This document shows, in pieces, positions 53,709-64,000 of a stretch of 64,000 nucleotides of DNA (positions are counted from its first letter, which is position 1; each line of letters begins with the position of its first letter). The stretch is taken from positions 64,939 through 128,938 of the forward strand of contig NZ_KV820351.1 in the NCBI RefSeq assembly GCF_001815355.1, written 5' to 3'. The DNA comes from Haemophilus sp. HMSC068C11 (GTDB lineage Bacteria; Pseudomonadota; Gammaproteobacteria; Enterobacterales; Pasteurellaceae). The notes under the pieces were generated by a model. The model was not told the DNA's origin. It did not search any database and worked only from the letters and a program-made list of their open reading frames with translations. A program made the position numbers and the translations under genes.

Positions 53709-53739
53709 TACGCCGGTGCTTTTATAGTTCCGGCGTAAT
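53709..53739 (+). terminator. hairpin after gpt
   Basis: TTACGCCGG and CCGGCGTAA form a 9-bp GC-rich stem with a 13-base loop containing TTTT. The following sequence is only weakly T-rich, so termination may be partial. Confidence 0.55.
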
Positions 53740-53763
53740 AATTATGACCAATTTATTTTGATT

Positions 53764-54993
53764 ATGAATAGTATCGACGCACAAAAAGCGCTAGAGCGAT
53801 CTTACGTTTCCTCAATTGAAAATACAGAATATGATGAAGCATTAAAGCTGGCTGAAATGCTTTATTTACTTGATCCCAGTAATCCTGAATATTCCCATAA
53901 AATTGCTTATGTTTATTTGAAAGAATTAAAATGGGAAGAAGCCATTGAGGCGGAATTAAAAACATTAGAATTAGATGCTCAATATATTCCGGCTTTAGAT
54001 TTGTTAGCACATGCTTATGGCGGAATAGGTAATTGGGAACGTTCAGGCTTTTATGGCAGTTTAGCTCTTGAGTTGAAAGATAAAGCTATTCCCGTTCCGA
54101 CACAGGAAATGCTCCCTGCTCCTGCACCTAAAAATGGCAAACGAATTATTGCATTTTCTTTATTTGGTAATAACTCTAAATATATTGAGCCGGCTGTATT
54201 AAATACACAGGTTTCTCCGATGTTATTCCCTGGTTGGGTATGCCGTTTTTATGTAGATGATTCAGTTTCTACTGAAGCAATTCAGCGATTAAAAAATAAT
54301 GGTGCAGAAGTGGTTTATGTTACTTCACCAGTGAATAAATGGCCTGGTGCAATGTGGCGTTTTCTTGCAATTAATGATCCTGAAGCTGAGTATGTGATCT
54401 TCCGTGATGCTGATTCGGTAGTCTCTCACCGAGAGGGTGAAGCCGTGGCTGAATGGATTGAAAGTGGCCGTTCATTCCATACGATGCGTGATTCAGGTTC
54501 CCACACTGCACTTATTTTAGCGGGGATGTGGGGGGCAAAAGCTGGCGCTGTTCCTGATATGGAAGCGAGAATTAAACGTTTTATTGATAAGGGTTACGAC
54601 TCTCGTCATTTTGCTGATCAGGATTTTCTTGCTGAAGACTTGTGGGGCTATATTCGCCAAGATGTATTCGCACATGATAGAGTATTTAATTTCTGTGATG
54701 CAAAACCTTTCCCTGGGGCGTTTTATTCTAATTACCAAATTGCGCATTGCGAGGGAGCGAGCAGTTTTGATGCAAAAACCTCTTTTGAAGAAGGGAGCAA
54801 AGTAAGATGGACGTTATATTCAAAAATATCCCCTATGGTCAATGTTGATTATTCCTTTATTCGTGTGCCTGAATTTAAAGTTTGCAGCTATGAAACTACA
54901 GTAGAGAATGGTAGATTTGAAGCGTCAATACCAAGACGTTATGGATTAGCTTTTAAAGAAGGCTTAGCTAAAATAGATATTAAAAAAGCTTAA
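53764..54993 (+). CDS. TPR protein with GT-A-like glycosyltransferase domain
   Basis: A 409-residue protein. Residues about 5-105 form TPR-like helical repeats (LAEMLYLLDPSNPEYSHKIAY, then WEEAIEAELKTLELDAQ). The C-terminal part (about 125-330) looks like a GT-A sugar transferase: it begins KRIIAFSLFG, has an acidic metal motif FRDADS (Asp215-Ala-Asp217), then FHTMRDSGSHT and GMWGAKAG. No signal peptide or membrane helix is seen, so it is cytoplasmic. The ATG at 53764 lacks a good ribosome-binding site (an in-frame TTG is at 53758). It stands between gpt and dnaE. Donor and acceptor are unknown; the TPR part suggests a protein partner. Confidence 0.7.
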   Translation: MNSIDAQKALERSYVSSIENTEYDEALKLAEMLYLLDPSNPEYSHKIAYVYLKELKWEEAIEAELKTLELDAQYIPALDLLAHAYGGIGNWERSGFYGSLALELKDKAIPVPTQEMLPAPAPKNGKRIIAFSLFGNNSKYIEPAVLNTQVSPMLFPGWVCRFYVDDSVSTEAIQRLKNNGAEVVYVTSPVNKWPGAMWRFLAINDPEAEYVIFRDADSVVSHREGEAVAEWIESGRSFHTMRDSGSHTALILAGMWGAKAGAVPDMEARIKRFIDKGYDSRHFADQDFLAEDLWGYIRQDVFAHDRVFNFCDAKPFPGAFYSNYQIAHCEGASSFDAKTSFEEGSKVRWTLYSKISPMVNVDYSFIRVPEFKVCSYETTVENGRFEASIPRRYGLAFKEGLAKIDIKKA

Positions 54994-55028
54994 TTTATTC
55001 GTTTTAACTATCAACATAGGGATTGTTA

Positions 55029-58000
55029 ATGTCAACTCAATCGCGTTTTGTACATCTTCGTACGCACACTGATTTTTCAATGATTGATGGAATTGCGAAA
55101 GTGAAACCATTGGTCAAAGCGTGTGCAGCAAATAATATGGTCGCGTTGGCATTAACGGATTTCACCAATTTTTGTGGTGTGGTACGTTTTTATGGTGAAA
55201 CCCTTTCTTCGGGGATTAAACCGATCATTGGCGCAGATGTTCATGTTAAAAGCGAGTTGTGCGGTGAGGAGTTATTTACGCTCACTTTACTTGCTAAGAA
55301 CAATGAAGGCTATAAAAACATCACATTACTGCTTTCAAAAGCCTATCAACGCGGCTATGTGGACTTGCCTTATATTGACCAGGAGTGGTTGATTGAACAC
55401 CGTGAAGGTGTAATTGTTTTATCGGGTGGTACACAAGGTGATATCGCGAAAAAACTCCTTAAAGAAAATAGCTCTGAAGCTGAAAGTGCGGTCAGTTTTT
55501 ATCAAGAATTTTTTCCTGACCATTTTTACCTTTCTCTTTCCCGAACGGGTCGTCCGGATGAAGAACGTTATATTCAAGCTGCATTAAAGCTTGCTGAAAC
55601 TCATGATTTACCGCTTGTGGCGACCAATGATGTGGTCTTTCTTAAGCCTGATGATTTTGAGGCGCACGAAATTCGAGTCGCTATTCATGATGGCTATACC
55701 CTCGACGACCCAAAACGTCCAAAATGTTATACCGAACAACAATATTTCCGCTCAGAAGAAGAGATGTGCCAATTATTTGCTGATATTCCTTCTGCGCTTG
55801 AAAATACGGTATTAATTGCTCAACGCTGTAATGTTACTTTGCGTTTGGGTGAATATTTCCTTCCAAAATTCCCAACAGGCGATCTGAGCACGGAAGACTA
55901 TTTGGTGATGAAATCCAAAGAAGGTTTGGAAGAGCGGTTGGCGTTTTTATTCCCCGATGAAAAAGTGCGGGCAGAAAGACGACTGGAATATGATGAGCGT
56001 CTTCAAGTCGAACTCGATGTGATCAACCAAATGGGCTTCCCGGGTTACTTCTTAATCGTTATGGAGTTTATCCAGTGGTCAAAAGACAATGATATTCCGG
56101 TAGGGCCTGGACGTGGTTCTGGTGCAGGTTCATTGGTGGCTTATGCACTAAAAATTACCGATTTGGATCCCCTTGAATTCGATCTTCTTTTTGAGCGTTT
56201 CCTCAATCCAGAGCGTGTATCCATGCCCGATTTCGACGTGGATTTCTGTATGGATGGACGGGATCGCGTTATCGATCATGTGGCAGAAACCTATGGTCGC
56301 GGTGCGGTATCACAAATTATTACTTTTGGTACCATGGCGGCAAAAGCGGTAATTCGAGATGTAGGTCGCGTATTAGGCCACCCTTATGGCTTTGTGGATC
56401 GTATTTCGAAAATGATTCCACCTGATCCCGGCATGACCTTAGCCAAGGCTTTTGAGGCTGAACCGCAACTACAAACAGCATATGATTCAGATGAAGAAGT
56501 CAAAGCCTTGATTGATATGGCGCGTAAGCTGGAAGGGGTAACGCGAAATGCGGGTAAACACGCAGGTGGTGTGGTAATTTCGCCTTCTTTGATTACTGAC
56601 TTTTCACCACTTTATTGCGATAGTGAGGGTCTTCATCCGGTCACCCACTTCGATAAAAATGATGTGGAATATGCCGGTTTAGTGAAGTTTGACTTCTTAG
56701 GTTTGCGTACACTCACTATTATCAAATGGGCACTGGATATGATCAATGCCCGCCTTGCTCGTGAAGGCAAACCGCCAGTCGATATTGCCGCTATTCCATT
56801 AGATGATCCCGAATCTTTTGAGTTGCTGAAGCGATCTGAAACGACTGCCGTATTCCAGTTGGAATCGCGCGGGATGAAAGATTTGATTAAACGCCTTCAG
56901 CCAGACTGTTTTGAAGATATTATCGCGTTGGTAGCATTATTCCGCCCTGGTCCATTACAATCGGGCATGGTGGATAACTTTATTGACCGTAAACATGGTC
57001 GAGAAGAAGTCTCTTATCCTGACGCAAACTATCAACATGAAAGCCTTAAACCGATTTTAGAGCCAACTTACGGTATTATTTTGTACCAAGAGCAAGTTAT
57101 GCAAATTGCTCAGGTGTTAGCGGGTTATACTCTTGGCGGTGCGGATTTATTACGTCGTGCGATGGGTAAGAAAAAGCCAGAAGAAATGGCGAAACAGCGA
57201 TCTGTGTTTAAAGAAGGTGCGGAAAAAAACGGCGTTGATGGCGAGCTTTCCATGAAGATTTTCGACTTGGTGGAAAAATTTGCCGGCTATGGTTTCAATA
57301 AATCGCACTCAGCGGCTTATGCGTTAGTATCTTATCAAACCCTTTGGCTGAAAACCCATTTCCCTGCTGAGTTTATGGCTGCGGTAATGACCTCGGAAAT
57401 GGATAATACGGATAAAATTGTTGGCTTGTACGATGAATGTTTACGTATGGGCTTAAAAGTCACCCCACCGGATATCAATGTAGGGAAACATCATTTCAGC
57501 GTGAATGAAAATGGTGAAATTGTTTACGGTATTGGCGCCATTAAAGGTGTGGGTGAAGGTCCGATTGATGCACTGATTACCGCTCGTAATGAAGGTGGGA
57601 TTTTCAGAGATTTATTTGATTTATGTGCTCGCGTTGATTTGAAGAAAATTAACCGTCGTACCTTTGAAAGTCTGATTATGTCTGGCGCATTTGATAAGTT
57701 AGGGCCACATCGTGCGGCGTTATCTAAGAATCTAGAAGATGCACTCAAAGCCTCTGATCAGCATGCAAAAGATGAGGCCATGGGGCAAACCGATATGTTC
57801 GGTGTGCTGACAGAAACACACGAAGAAGTGGAAAATGCTTACGCCCATACGCCACCTTACACAGAAAAACAAATTCTAGATGGTGAGCGTGAAACCCTTG
57901 GTTTGTATTTAAGCAGCCATCCGGTAAGTCGTTATTTAAAAGAGCTTTCTCATTACAGTTCTACGAGATTAAAAGATCTCACGCCAAATCGCCGTGGGCA

Positions 58001-58508
58001 AATTAGCACGGCAGCCGGTTTGTTGGTATCAACTCGTTTCGCAACGACGAAAAAAGGCAATCGCATCGGTATCGCAACCATTGATGACCGATCTGGGCGT
58101 TTAGACCTAACCCTATTCGGCGAAAGCTTAGACCAATTCGGCGAAAAACTACAAAAAGATACGGTTGTAGTGGTATCTGGTCAGGTGAGTTTTGACGATT
58201 TTTCTGGTGGATTAAAAATGTCGGTACGGGATTTAATGACCTTAGATGAGGCGCGTTCCCGTTATGCAAAATCTTTGGCTATCAGTTTGTCTGAGGAGCA
58301 GATTAGCCCAAGTTTTATTAAGAAATTGAAAGAAATGTTAGAACCTGTTAGTGGCGGTACTTTACCAATTAACGTATATTATCAAAGCGCAAAAGGTCGT
58401 GCGTTATTGCGTTTAGGGATTCAATGGTCGATTACACCAACGGATGAAATTCTAACTGAATTGGTGAATTTGCTTGGTGAAAATGCGGTAGAGCTAGAAT
58501 TCGGTTAA
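55029..58508 (+). CDS. dnaE: DNA polymerase III alpha subunit
   Basis: A 1159-residue replicative polymerase. The N-terminal PHP domain ([13 protein letters not shown]) is followed by the C-family polymerase palm with the catalytic aspartates in [14 protein letters not shown] (about residue 400), then an HhH region and an OB-fold (about residue 1000 on). Length equals E. coli alpha (1160). I start at the third codon of the frame, MSTQSRF, as in the family. The product works with the delta-prime subunit encoded downstream by holB. Confidence 0.98.
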   Translation: MSTQSRFVHLRTHTDFSMIDGIAKVKPLVKACAANNMVALALTDFTNFCGVVRFYGETLSSGIKPIIGADVHVKSELCGEELFTLTLLAKNNEGYKNITLLLSKAYQRGYVDLPYIDQEWLIEHREGVIVLSGGTQGDIAKKLLKENSSEAESAVSFYQEFFPDHFYLSLSRTGRPDEERYIQAALKLAETHDLPLVATNDVVFLKPDDFEAHEIRVAIHDGYTLDDPKRPKCYTEQQYFRSEEEMCQLFADIPSALENTVLIAQRCNVTLRLGEYFLPKFPTGDLSTEDYLVMKSKEGLEERLAFLFPDEKVRAERRLEYDERLQVELDVINQMGFPGYFLIVMEFIQWSKDNDIPVGPGRGSGAGSLVAYALKITDLDPLEFDLLFERFLNPERVSMPDFDVDFCMDGRDRVIDHVAETYGRGAVSQIITFGTMAAKAVIRDVGRVLGHPYGFVDRISKMIPPDPGMTLAKAFEAEPQLQTAYDSDEEVKALIDMARKLEGVTRNAGKHAGGVVISPSLITDFSPLYCDSEGLHPVTHFDKNDVEYAGLVKFDFLGLRTLTIIKWALDMINARLAREGKPPVDIAAIPLDDPESFELLKRSETTAVFQLESRGMKDLIKRLQPDCFEDIIALVALFRPGPLQSGMVDNFIDRKHGREEVSYPDANYQHESLKPILEPTYGIILYQEQVMQIAQVLAGYTLGGADLLRRAMGKKKPEEMAKQRSVFKEGAEKNGVDGELSMKIFDLVEKFAGYGFNKSHSAAYALVSYQTLWLKTHFPAEFMAAVMTSEMDNTDKIVGLYDECLRMGLKVTPPDINVGKHHFSVNENGEIVYGIGAIKGVGEGPIDALITARNEGGIFRDLFDLCARVDLKKINRRTFESLIMSGAFDKLGPHRAALSKNLEDALKASDQHAKDEAMGQTDMFGVLTETHEEVENAYAHTPPYTEKQILDGERETLGLYLSSHPVSRYLKELSHYSSTRLKDLTPNRRGQISTAAGLLVSTRFATTKKGNRIGIATIDDRSGRLDLTLFGESLDQFGEKLQKDTVVVVSGQVSFDDFSGGLKMSVRDLMTLDEARSRYAKSLAISLSEEQISPSFIKKLKEMLEPVSGGTLPINVYYQSAKGRALLRLGIQWSITPTDEILTELVNLLGENAVELEFG

Positions 58509-58519
58509 TATTCCAGTGA

Positions 58520-58558
58520 AAGTGCGGTCAAAAAATCAGTGTTTTTTTTACCGCACTT
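58520..58558. terminator. uptake-sequence hairpin between dnaE and pyrR
   Basis: AAGTGCGGTcAAAAAA and TTTTTTTACCGCACTT are an inverted uptake-sequence pair starting 12 bases after dnaE. On the plus strand no T run follows the stem, so strong termination is uncertain. Confidence 0.5.
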
Positions 58559-58586
58559 GGACTATGTAAACAAAGCGAGAGATAAA

Positions 58587-59126
58587 ATGGAAAAAATCAT
58601 TATTGATGCAGACAGATTTTTACGCACCATTTCACGTATTTCCCATGAAATTATTGAAAAGCACCAAGATTTCGATAATGTGATTTTAGTTGGGGTAAAA
58701 CGTCGCGGAGCAGAAATTGCAGAATTGATTCAACGTCGTATTGAAGAATTGAATGGTGTAAGTCTTCCCATGATGGAATTGGATATCACGTTTTACCGCG
58801 ATGACTTAGAGTATGTTGAACCTGAAAATCCAACTCCCGTGTATAGCGGCGCCTCCAGTTATATGAATATTCAGGGTAAAGAAGTCATTTTGATCGATGA
58901 TGTTCTATTCACCGGGAGAACCATTCGTGCCGCTATGGATGCGTTAACGGATTTTGGTCGAGCAGCTAAAATTGAGTTGGTGATTTTAGTGGATCGTGGA
59001 CATCGTGAATTGCCGATTCGGGCAGACTATGTAGGTAAAAATGTGCCGACCTCCCGTGATGAACAAGTTCAGGTGCGTACATTAAAATATGATGGTTGTT
59101 ATGAAGTGGCATTATTGCCTAAATAA
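58587..59126 (+). CDS. pyrR: PyrR: pyrimidine attenuator / uracil phosphoribosyltransferase
   Basis: A 179-residue phosphoribosyltransferase-fold protein. The PRPP motif is LIDDVLFTGRTIRAA (about residues 95-109), and the LVDRGHRELPIRADYVGKN segment is characteristic of PyrR rather than hypoxanthine phosphoribosyltransferase. Bacillus PyrR binds pyr mRNA and also makes UMP. No pyr operon or attenuator is nearby, so RNA binding here is unproven. The ATG at 58587 is chosen by family length; the upstream frame overlaps the hairpin. Confidence 0.92.
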   Translation: MEKIIIDADRFLRTISRISHEIIEKHQDFDNVILVGVKRRGAEIAELIQRRIEELNGVSLPMMELDITFYRDDLEYVEPENPTPVYSGASSYMNIQGKEVILIDDVLFTGRTIRAAMDALTDFGRAAKIELVILVDRGHRELPIRADYVGKNVPTSRDEQVQVRTLKYDGCYEVALLPK

Positions 59127-59203
59127 CGATCAGCCTATTGTGAACCTTTGATAAAATTGATAATCTAACGAGCATTATCCTATTATTTTTTAAGACAACT
59201 AAA

Positions 59204-60136
59204 ATGAAAAAATCAATGTTAAAATCTCTTTTGTTTGCCATGATCGGTCTGTTTACGTTTTCTCAAGTACAAGCAGAAGAACGCGTTGTGGCGACCGTAA
59301 ATGGTACACCAATTTTACAAAGCCAAGTGAATGCTGTGATGGGCAAAAAAGGTAGCCAACGTGCAGCATTAGATAAGATTATTGATGATATGCTGACAGA
59401 GAAAGCGATCAAAGAATCAGGCGTAAAAGTAAACCAAGCTGAAGTAAACCGTATCGTAGAAGATATTGCGGCGAAAAATGGTTTAACTTATGGTCAATTC
59501 TTAGATGCGCTTGATTATCAAGGCATTTCCTTAAATGCATTTAAACAACAAATTTCTCGTCAAATGTTAATGGCGGGTGTGCGTAATCATGCTATTCAAA
59601 ATAGCGTAGATGTGACTCGCGAGCAAGTGGATGCATTGGGTAAACAAATGCTCGATGAAGCAAAAGCAAAAGGTACCGCGCAAAAAGTGATGGGCAAAGA
59701 GTATGAAGTTCGTCATATTTTATTAAAACTAAACCCATTACTGAACGATGCACAAGCGAAAGCTGAATTAGAGCGTATTCGTGGTGATATTGTTTCAGGA
59801 AAAATGACTTTTGCAGATGCAGCCTTAAAATATTCTAAAGATTATTTATCAGGTGCGAATGGCGGCAGTTTAGGCTATGCCTTCCCAGAAGCTTATGTGG
59901 GCCCATTTGCAAAAATGGTTGAAACTACACCACAAGGTACTATTTCTGCACCATTTAAATCTGAATTTGGTTGGCATATTCTCGAAGTAACCGGCAGTCG
60001 TGATGGCGATAAAACAGAAGATGCTTATCGTCAAAAAGCTTACGAACAAATCGTGAATAGCCAATTACAAGAAGCAACCAAAGACTGGGTGAAAGCATTA
60101 CGTAAAAATGCTGATATTCAATATTTCGATAAATAA
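59204..60136 (+). CDS. SurA-like periplasmic peptidyl-prolyl isomerase, one parvulin domain
   Basis: A 310-residue secreted protein. A Sec signal (cleavage about after SQVQA, residue 24) is followed by a SurA N-terminal chaperone domain (residues about 25-155) and one parvulin domain (about 168-265, YEVRHILLKLN, GGSLGYAF, FGWHILEV). E. coli SurA has two parvulin domains and about 428 residues, so this is the short form. It probably escorts outer-membrane proteins. It starts 77 bases after pyrR. Confidence 0.88.
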   Translation: MKKSMLKSLLFAMIGLFTFSQVQAEERVVATVNGTPILQSQVNAVMGKKGSQRAALDKIIDDMLTEKAIKESGVKVNQAEVNRIVEDIAAKNGLTYGQFLDALDYQGISLNAFKQQISRQMLMAGVRNHAIQNSVDVTREQVDALGKQMLDEAKAKGTAQKVMGKEYEVRHILLKLNPLLNDAQAKAELERIRGDIVSGKMTFADAALKYSKDYLSGANGGSLGYAFPEAYVGPFAKMVETTPQGTISAPFKSEFGWHILEVTGSRDGDKTEDAYRQKAYEQIVNSQLQEATKDWVKALRKNADIQYFDK

Positions 60137-60152
60137 CAGAAAACGTTAGAAT

Positions 60153-60174
60153 AAGGGGGCATTTTGCCCCTTTT
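60153..60174 (+). terminator. terminator after the SurA-like gene
   Basis: AAGGGGGCA and TGCCCCTTTT form a GC-rich stem with a short loop, followed by TTGTCGTTTTT, shortly after the stop codon and before mltG. Confidence 0.8.
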
Positions 60175-60199
60175 GTCGTTTTTATAAAATGAGTGACGC

Positions 60200-61249
60200 A
60201 TGAAAAAATTTTTTGTCTTTTTACTAATTCTTCTGCTAATTCTTGGCGGTGTTGGTTTTTGGGGTTATCAAAAACTAACGGAGTTTGTTCATACACCAGT
60301 GAATGTCACGCAAGATCAATTGCTGACAATTGAACGAGGAACTACGGGCAGTAAACTCGCCGCTTTATTAGAGCAAGAAAAAATTCTTGAACATGCCGAT
60401 TTATTACCTTGGTTATTGAAATTACAACCGCAGCTCAACAAAGTGAAAGCCGGGACTTATTCTTTAACGGGTGTGAAAACGTTACAAGATTTATTGGATA
60501 TGATTAATTCCGGCAAGGAAGCACAATTTAGTGTGAAGTTTATTGAGGGTAAAACGTTCAAGGAATGGCGTAAAAACCTTGAAAATGCACCGCACTTAAA
60601 ACAAACCTTGCAAGGTAAAAGTGATAAAGAAATTATGGCGTTATTGGATATTCCAGCCGTTGCAAAAGCCGTTTACGAATGGAATAACATGGATGGATGG
60701 TTGTATCCTGATACCTATAATTACACGCCTAACTCGACTGATCTTGAATTATTAAAGCGTTCAACTACTCGTTTACAAAAAGCCTTAGATAAAGCGTGGA
60801 ATGAACGTGATGAAAATCTCTCATTAACGGATCCATATCAGATGCTGATTTTGGCTTCTATTGTGGAGAAAGAAACGGGGATTGCGGCGGAGCGCCCACA
60901 AGTGGCTTCCGTATTTATTAATCGTTTAAAAGCCAATATGAAACTGCAAACTGACCCAACCGTGATTTATGGAATGGGTGAGAGTTATACCGGCAATATT
61001 CGTAAGAAAGATTTGGAAACGATAACCCCTTACAATACCTATATGATTGAGGGGTTACCACCAACACCAATTGCGATGGTGAGTGAGAGTGCTTTGCAGG
61101 CTGTGGCGCATCCAGCAAAAACAGATTTTTATTATTTTGTTGCCGATGGAAGTGGTGGTCATAAATTCACTCGTAATCTGAACGAGCATAATAAAGCAGT
61201 GCAAGAATATTTACGTTGGTATCGTAGCCAACAAAAAGGAGCCAACTAA
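60200..61249 (+). CDS. mltG: endolytic murein transglycosylase
   Basis: A 349-residue YceG-family lytic transglycosylase that cuts nascent glycan strands and sets their length. One N-terminal membrane helix (about residues 4-23) is followed by a LysM-like subdomain and the catalytic domain with [11 protein letters not shown] (catalytic Glu, about residue 221) and the [11 protein letters not shown] segment. Its TAA overlaps the tmk ATG by one base. Confidence 0.96.
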   Translation: MKKFFVFLLILLLILGGVGFWGYQKLTEFVHTPVNVTQDQLLTIERGTTGSKLAALLEQEKILEHADLLPWLLKLQPQLNKVKAGTYSLTGVKTLQDLLDMINSGKEAQFSVKFIEGKTFKEWRKNLENAPHLKQTLQGKSDKEIMALLDIPAVAKAVYEWNNMDGWLYPDTYNYTPNSTDLELLKRSTTRLQKALDKAWNERDENLSLTDPYQMLILASIVEKETGIAAERPQVASVFINRLKANMKLQTDPTVIYGMGESYTGNIRKKDLETITPYNTYMIEGLPPTPIAMVSESALQAVAHPAKTDFYYFVADGSGGHKFTRNLNEHNKAVQEYLRWYRSQQKGAN

Positions 61250-61881
61250 TGCAAGGCAAATTTATCGTCATTGAAGGGCTGGAAGGTGCAGGTAAAAGTA
61301 CTGCTGTGCAAACGGTGGTGGATACATTAAAATCCCTTGGTGTAAATGATATCGTATTTACTCGTGAGCCGGGTGGTACACCGTTAGCAGAAAAATTGCG
61401 CCATTTAATTAAACATGAAACAGAAGAACCTGTTACGGATAAAGCAGAATTATTGATGCTTTATGCGGCACGAATTCAATTGGTAGAAAATGTGATTAAG
61501 CCAGCATTGGCAGAAGGCAAAATTGTGCTGGGTGATCGACATGATATGTCTTCACAGGCCTATCAAGGTGGTGGGCGTCAGTTTGACCAAACGCTTATGG
61601 CGAATTTAAAAAATATGGTATTAGGCGATTTTGAGCCTGATTTTGTACTGTATTTAGACATTGATCCTGCAGAAGGGCTTGCTCGTGCTAGAGGTCGTGG
61701 TGAATTAGACCGCATTGAACAACAAGGACTGGATTTCTTCCATCGTACCCGCCAACGTTATTTGGAATTAGTACAGAACAACCCAAAAACCGCCATTGTT
61801 AATGCAGGCCAGCCTTTGGAAAAAGTACAAGCAGACATTCAAAGTGCGGTCAAAAATTGGTGGGTTTCACAAGCAAAATGA
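61249..61881 (+). CDS. tmk: thymidylate kinase
   Basis: A 210-residue kinase phosphorylating dTMP to dTDP. The P-loop is GLEGAGKST (residues 9-17), followed by [12 protein letters not shown] and the [12 protein letters not shown] segment. An arginine-containing P-loop variant is absent. It overlaps mltG by one base and holB by four, giving a tight operon. An uptake sequence near the end codes IQSAVKN. Confidence 0.97.
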   Translation: MQGKFIVIEGLEGAGKSTAVQTVVDTLKSLGVNDIVFTREPGGTPLAEKLRHLIKHETEEPVTDKAELLMLYAARIQLVENVIKPALAEGKIVLGDRHDMSSQAYQGGGRQFDQTLMANLKNMVLGDFEPDFVLYLDIDPAEGLARARGRGELDRIEQQGLDFFHRTRQRYLELVQNNPKTAIVNAGQPLEKVQADIQSAVKNWWVSQAK

Positions 61882-62858
61882 GCGAACTTTATCCTTGGTT
61901 AGTGCCTATTTATCACAAAATTAGCCAAACTTTTAGCGAAGGTTTGGGGCATCATGCATTATTGATTAAAGCTGATCAAGGTCTCGGTGCTGAAGGTTTG
62001 TTTGAGGCTTTGACAAAACACATTATGTGTCAAACGCCAGATAATGCACCTTGTGGCCATTGTCATGCTTGCCATTTAATGGCAGCGCACAGTCACCCTG
62101 ATTTTCATGTTTTAGCCTCTCAAGAAGGCAAAGACATTGGAGTTGATCAGGTACGGATGATTAATGAAGTTGTCAGCCAACACGCGCAACAAAACGGCAA
62201 TAAATTAGTATATATTCAAGATGCAGAACGTCTTACGGAAGCGGCAGCGAATGCATTGCTCAAAACCTTGGAAGAGCCACGTCCGAATACGTATTTCTTA
62301 TTGCAAACAGAACCCTCCTCTTCGTTGTTAGCGACTATTTACAGCCGTTGCCAGGTGTGGAATGTGCCTTTGCCAACGGAAGCGGAAGCCCTAAATTGGC
62401 TTTCTTCTCAATTTCAGGCAGAAACATCAGAATTATTGACCGCACTTGCGATGAATTTGGGGCGCCCACTGTTAGCATTGGAAACTCTCCAGCAAGGATT
62501 AATTGAACAACGGAAGAATTTCCTACGCCAATTTTGGCTGTTTTATCGTCGTCGTTCGCCTTTGGAAATTTTGCCTTTCTTTGAAAAAGAACGCACTATA
62601 CAGCAAGTGGATTGGATTTTAGCGTTTTTAAGCGATGCCATTAAATACAAACTCGAAATACAAAGTGGCTGGCAAACACTTGATCTTAAAACAGGTGTAA
62701 CTCAATTTGCAGACGAGCAAACAGCGCTTGGGTTATTAACCGCAAATAAAATTATGCAAAAAGTACGCTCGGATTTACTCACTATCAACGGCGTTAACAC
62801 AGAATTAATGTTATTAGATGGTTTGACAAAGTTAATTACCGACGTATTTAAGGACTAA
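61878..62858 (+). CDS. holB: DNA polymerase III delta-prime subunit
   Basis: A 326-residue clamp-loader subunit of the AAA+ family. It has a zinc-binding cysteine cluster in [19 protein letters not shown] (about residues 50-68) and the SRC motif (YSRCQVW, about 156). The P-loop is degenerate, as in E. coli delta-prime. The ATG at 61878 overlaps the tmk stop (ATGA). It works with DnaE encoded about 3 kb upstream. Confidence 0.95.
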   Translation: MSELYPWLVPIYHKISQTFSEGLGHHALLIKADQGLGAEGLFEALTKHIMCQTPDNAPCGHCHACHLMAAHSHPDFHVLASQEGKDIGVDQVRMINEVVSQHAQQNGNKLVYIQDAERLTEAAANALLKTLEEPRPNTYFLLQTEPSSSLLATIYSRCQVWNVPLPTEAEALNWLSSQFQAETSELLTALAMNLGRPLLALETLQQGLIEQRKNFLRQFWLFYRRRSPLEILPFFEKERTIQQVDWILAFLSDAIKYKLEIQSGWQTLDLKTGVTQFADEQTALGLLTANKIMQKVRSDLLTINGVNTELMLLDGLTKLITDVFKD

Positions 62859-62865
62859 ATAAATT

Positions 62866-63648
62866 ATGTTTATCGTAGATTCCCATTGTCATTTAGATGC
62901 ATTGGATTATGAAAATTTACACAAAGATATTGCTGATGTAGTGACCAAAGCCAACGCACGAGATGTGAAGCATTTATTGGCGATTGGCGTAACATTAAGC
63001 CGTTTTGAAAAAGCTTACCCTGAGTTAGCAAAATTTCCGAATGTGTCTTTAGCTTGCGGCGTGCATCCATTAGATCTTGAAGAAGAACCTTACGATGCCG
63101 ATCGTTTATTACGTTTATCCCAAGATAAAAAAGTGATTGCAATTGGCGAAATGGGTTTGGATTATTATTACAGTGCAGATAATAAGGCATTGCAGCAAAC
63201 GGTTTTTGCGGATCAAATCAGAATTGCTAATGAAGTGGATAAACCCGTGATTATTCATACGCGTTCAGCGCCAGAAGATACCATTGCCATGTTGCGTGAG
63301 CACCAGGCAGAAAAGTGCGGTGGATTAATTCATTGTTTTACGGAAACCTTAGATTTTGCGAAAAAGGCACTTGATTTAGGGTTTTATATTTCTTGTTCGG
63401 GTATTATTACCTTTAAAAATGCGGAAAGTATTCGTGAAGCTATTCGTTATGTGCCGGTAGATCGTTTGTTAGTTGAAACGGATTCGCCCTACTTAGCACC
63501 CGTGCCTTATCGTGGTAAAGAGAACCAGCCTGCCTATACGCGAGAGGTGTGTGAATATGTGGCAGCGTTAAAAGGGCTGTCTATGGAAGAATTTGCAAAA
63601 ATTAGTACACAAAACTTCGAACGTTTATTTAAAATTAATGTACAATGA
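62866..63648 (+). CDS. ycfH: TatD-family metal-dependent hydrolase (YcfH-like)
   Basis: A 260-residue TIM-barrel hydrolase. Metal ligands are seen in DSHCHLD (residues 5-11), GEMGLDYY (about 93), HTR (about 130), HCFTE (about 155) and ETDSPYL (about 205). The mltG-tmk-holB-ycfH order matches E. coli, supporting YcfH rather than TatD itself. The family includes 3'-exonucleases and D-aminoacyl-tRNA deacylase-like enzymes; substrate here is not known. Confidence 0.9.
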   Translation: MFIVDSHCHLDALDYENLHKDIADVVTKANARDVKHLLAIGVTLSRFEKAYPELAKFPNVSLACGVHPLDLEEEPYDADRLLRLSQDKKVIAIGEMGLDYYYSADNKALQQTVFADQIRIANEVDKPVIIHTRSAPEDTIAMLREHQAEKCGGLIHCFTETLDFAKKALDLGFYISCSGIITFKNAESIREAIRYVPVDRLLVETDSPYLAPVPYRGKENQPAYTREVCEYVAALKGLSMEEFAKISTQNFERLFKINVQ

Positions 63649-63673
63649 TTCATTAATGTCAACGGAGGATTGT

Positions 63674-64000
63674 ATGAATAAGTTTTTTCGATATTTTTTA
63701 TTTTTAGTATTATTTGTTTTCCATGGATTTATGTTTGCTGTGGTCAACTATGTTTTTCCGCATTATGATGTAACGCGAGTAACCGGAGTGGAAGTGAAAC
63801 GTGTGGATAAAGATGGCCCTATTACAAAATCGAATCCAGCTGATGGCCCAACGCGCGATGTGTATTTTATTAATACCCAGAATGATGATGGCAAAATCAT
63901 GGTGTATCGTAATGAAGATACCCGTTGGGGTTTCCCGTTCTACTTTAAATTTGGTTCAGCGAACTTACAGGCTGAGGTACAAGCTTTAGGTAATGAAAAC
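63674..64000 (+). CDS. DUF1523-family membrane-anchored protein (5' part)
   Basis: The first 109 codons of a gene cut by the window edge. GGAGG lies six bases before the ATG. Residues about 5-28 form a membrane helix. The following segment YDVTRVTGVEVKRVD matches the family's start as I remember it (PF07509, from memory). The function of the family is not known. It follows ycfH by 25 bases, possibly in the same transcript. Confidence 0.75.
   Translation, partial: MNKFFRYFLFLVLFVFHGFMFAVVNYVFPHYDVTRVTGVEVKRVDKDGPITKSNPADGPTRDVYFINTQNDDGKIMVYRNEDTRWGFPFYFKFGSANLQAEVQALGNEN

Noticed and set aside
58587-59126. Possible hypoxanthine phosphoribosyltransferase (hpt)
   Set aside because: The LVDRGHRELPIRADYVGKN segment and overall pattern fit PyrR, not Hpt.

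Overview
The window reads as chromosomal DNA from a Haemophilus species of the H. influenzae uptake-sequence type. The 9-mer AAGTGCGGT or its complement occurs nearly forty times by eye, where chance would give less than one. Base composition is AT-rich, and gene content and gene order fit Pasteurellaceae. H. parainfluenzae or a close relative is my best guess, but the species is not proven from the sequence. No rRNA, tRNA, CRISPR array, prophage or insertion sequence was seen.

Layout. 1-700: a very AT-rich trio of unrecognised minus-strand genes, the last running off the edge. 925-4486: a glycine-zipper lipoprotein, a DASS-family anion transporter and an aldehyde dehydrogenase. 4762-9913: torYZ (pentahaem cytochrome and Tat-exported molybdenum S-/N-oxide reductase) behind an FNR-type promoter, then pldB and a small membrane protein. 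9974-14623: asd, then a rimO-ngt pair in which ngt is an HMW1C-type cytoplasmic protein N-glucosyltransferase with an unusual lysine-rich tail. 14789-20095: mgtC-like gene, mutS, glpX, zapB, mioC. 20158-20505: the chromosomal origin oriC, with DnaA boxes on the mioC side and GATC-rich 13-mers on the mnmG side. 20525-30202: mnmG, rsmG and the complete F1Fo ATP synthase operon atpIBEFHAGDC.

30253-36182 (minus strand): an ilvGM-(small secreted protein)-ilvD-ilvA branched-chain amino acid cluster, interrupted by a 38-bp inverted-repeat pair. 36368-40813: a TerB/DUF533 protein, an NSS-family Na+ symporter with its 32-residue MetS-like subunit, and cpdB. 41043-46296: an ornithine module made of ornithine carbamoyltransferase, the SpeFL-type ornithine-sensing leader peptide, speF and potE. 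46404-53684: housekeeping genes (rseC, rsmJ, trmA, maoP, dsbA, yihD, mobA, htpX, pepD, gpt). 53764-54993: an orphan TPR plus GT-A-like glycosyltransferase. 55029-64000: dnaE, pyrR, a one-domain SurA-like chaperone, mltG-tmk-holB-ycfH and the start of a DUF1523 gene.

Working together: oriC, mioC, mnmG, rsmG and atp keep the ancestral enterobacterial origin order, with the origin-macrodomain gene maoP about 29 kb away. The torYZ, ornithine and ATP synthase units each carry a promoter whose FNR- or CRP-like site lies at a canonical distance (-41.5 or -61.5) from the predicted start, which suggests respiratory and carbon control. The most interesting items are the extended SpeFL leader, whose stop codon lies inside a perfect hairpin, the rimO-ngt operon lacking agt, and the orphan TPR-glycosyltransferase.
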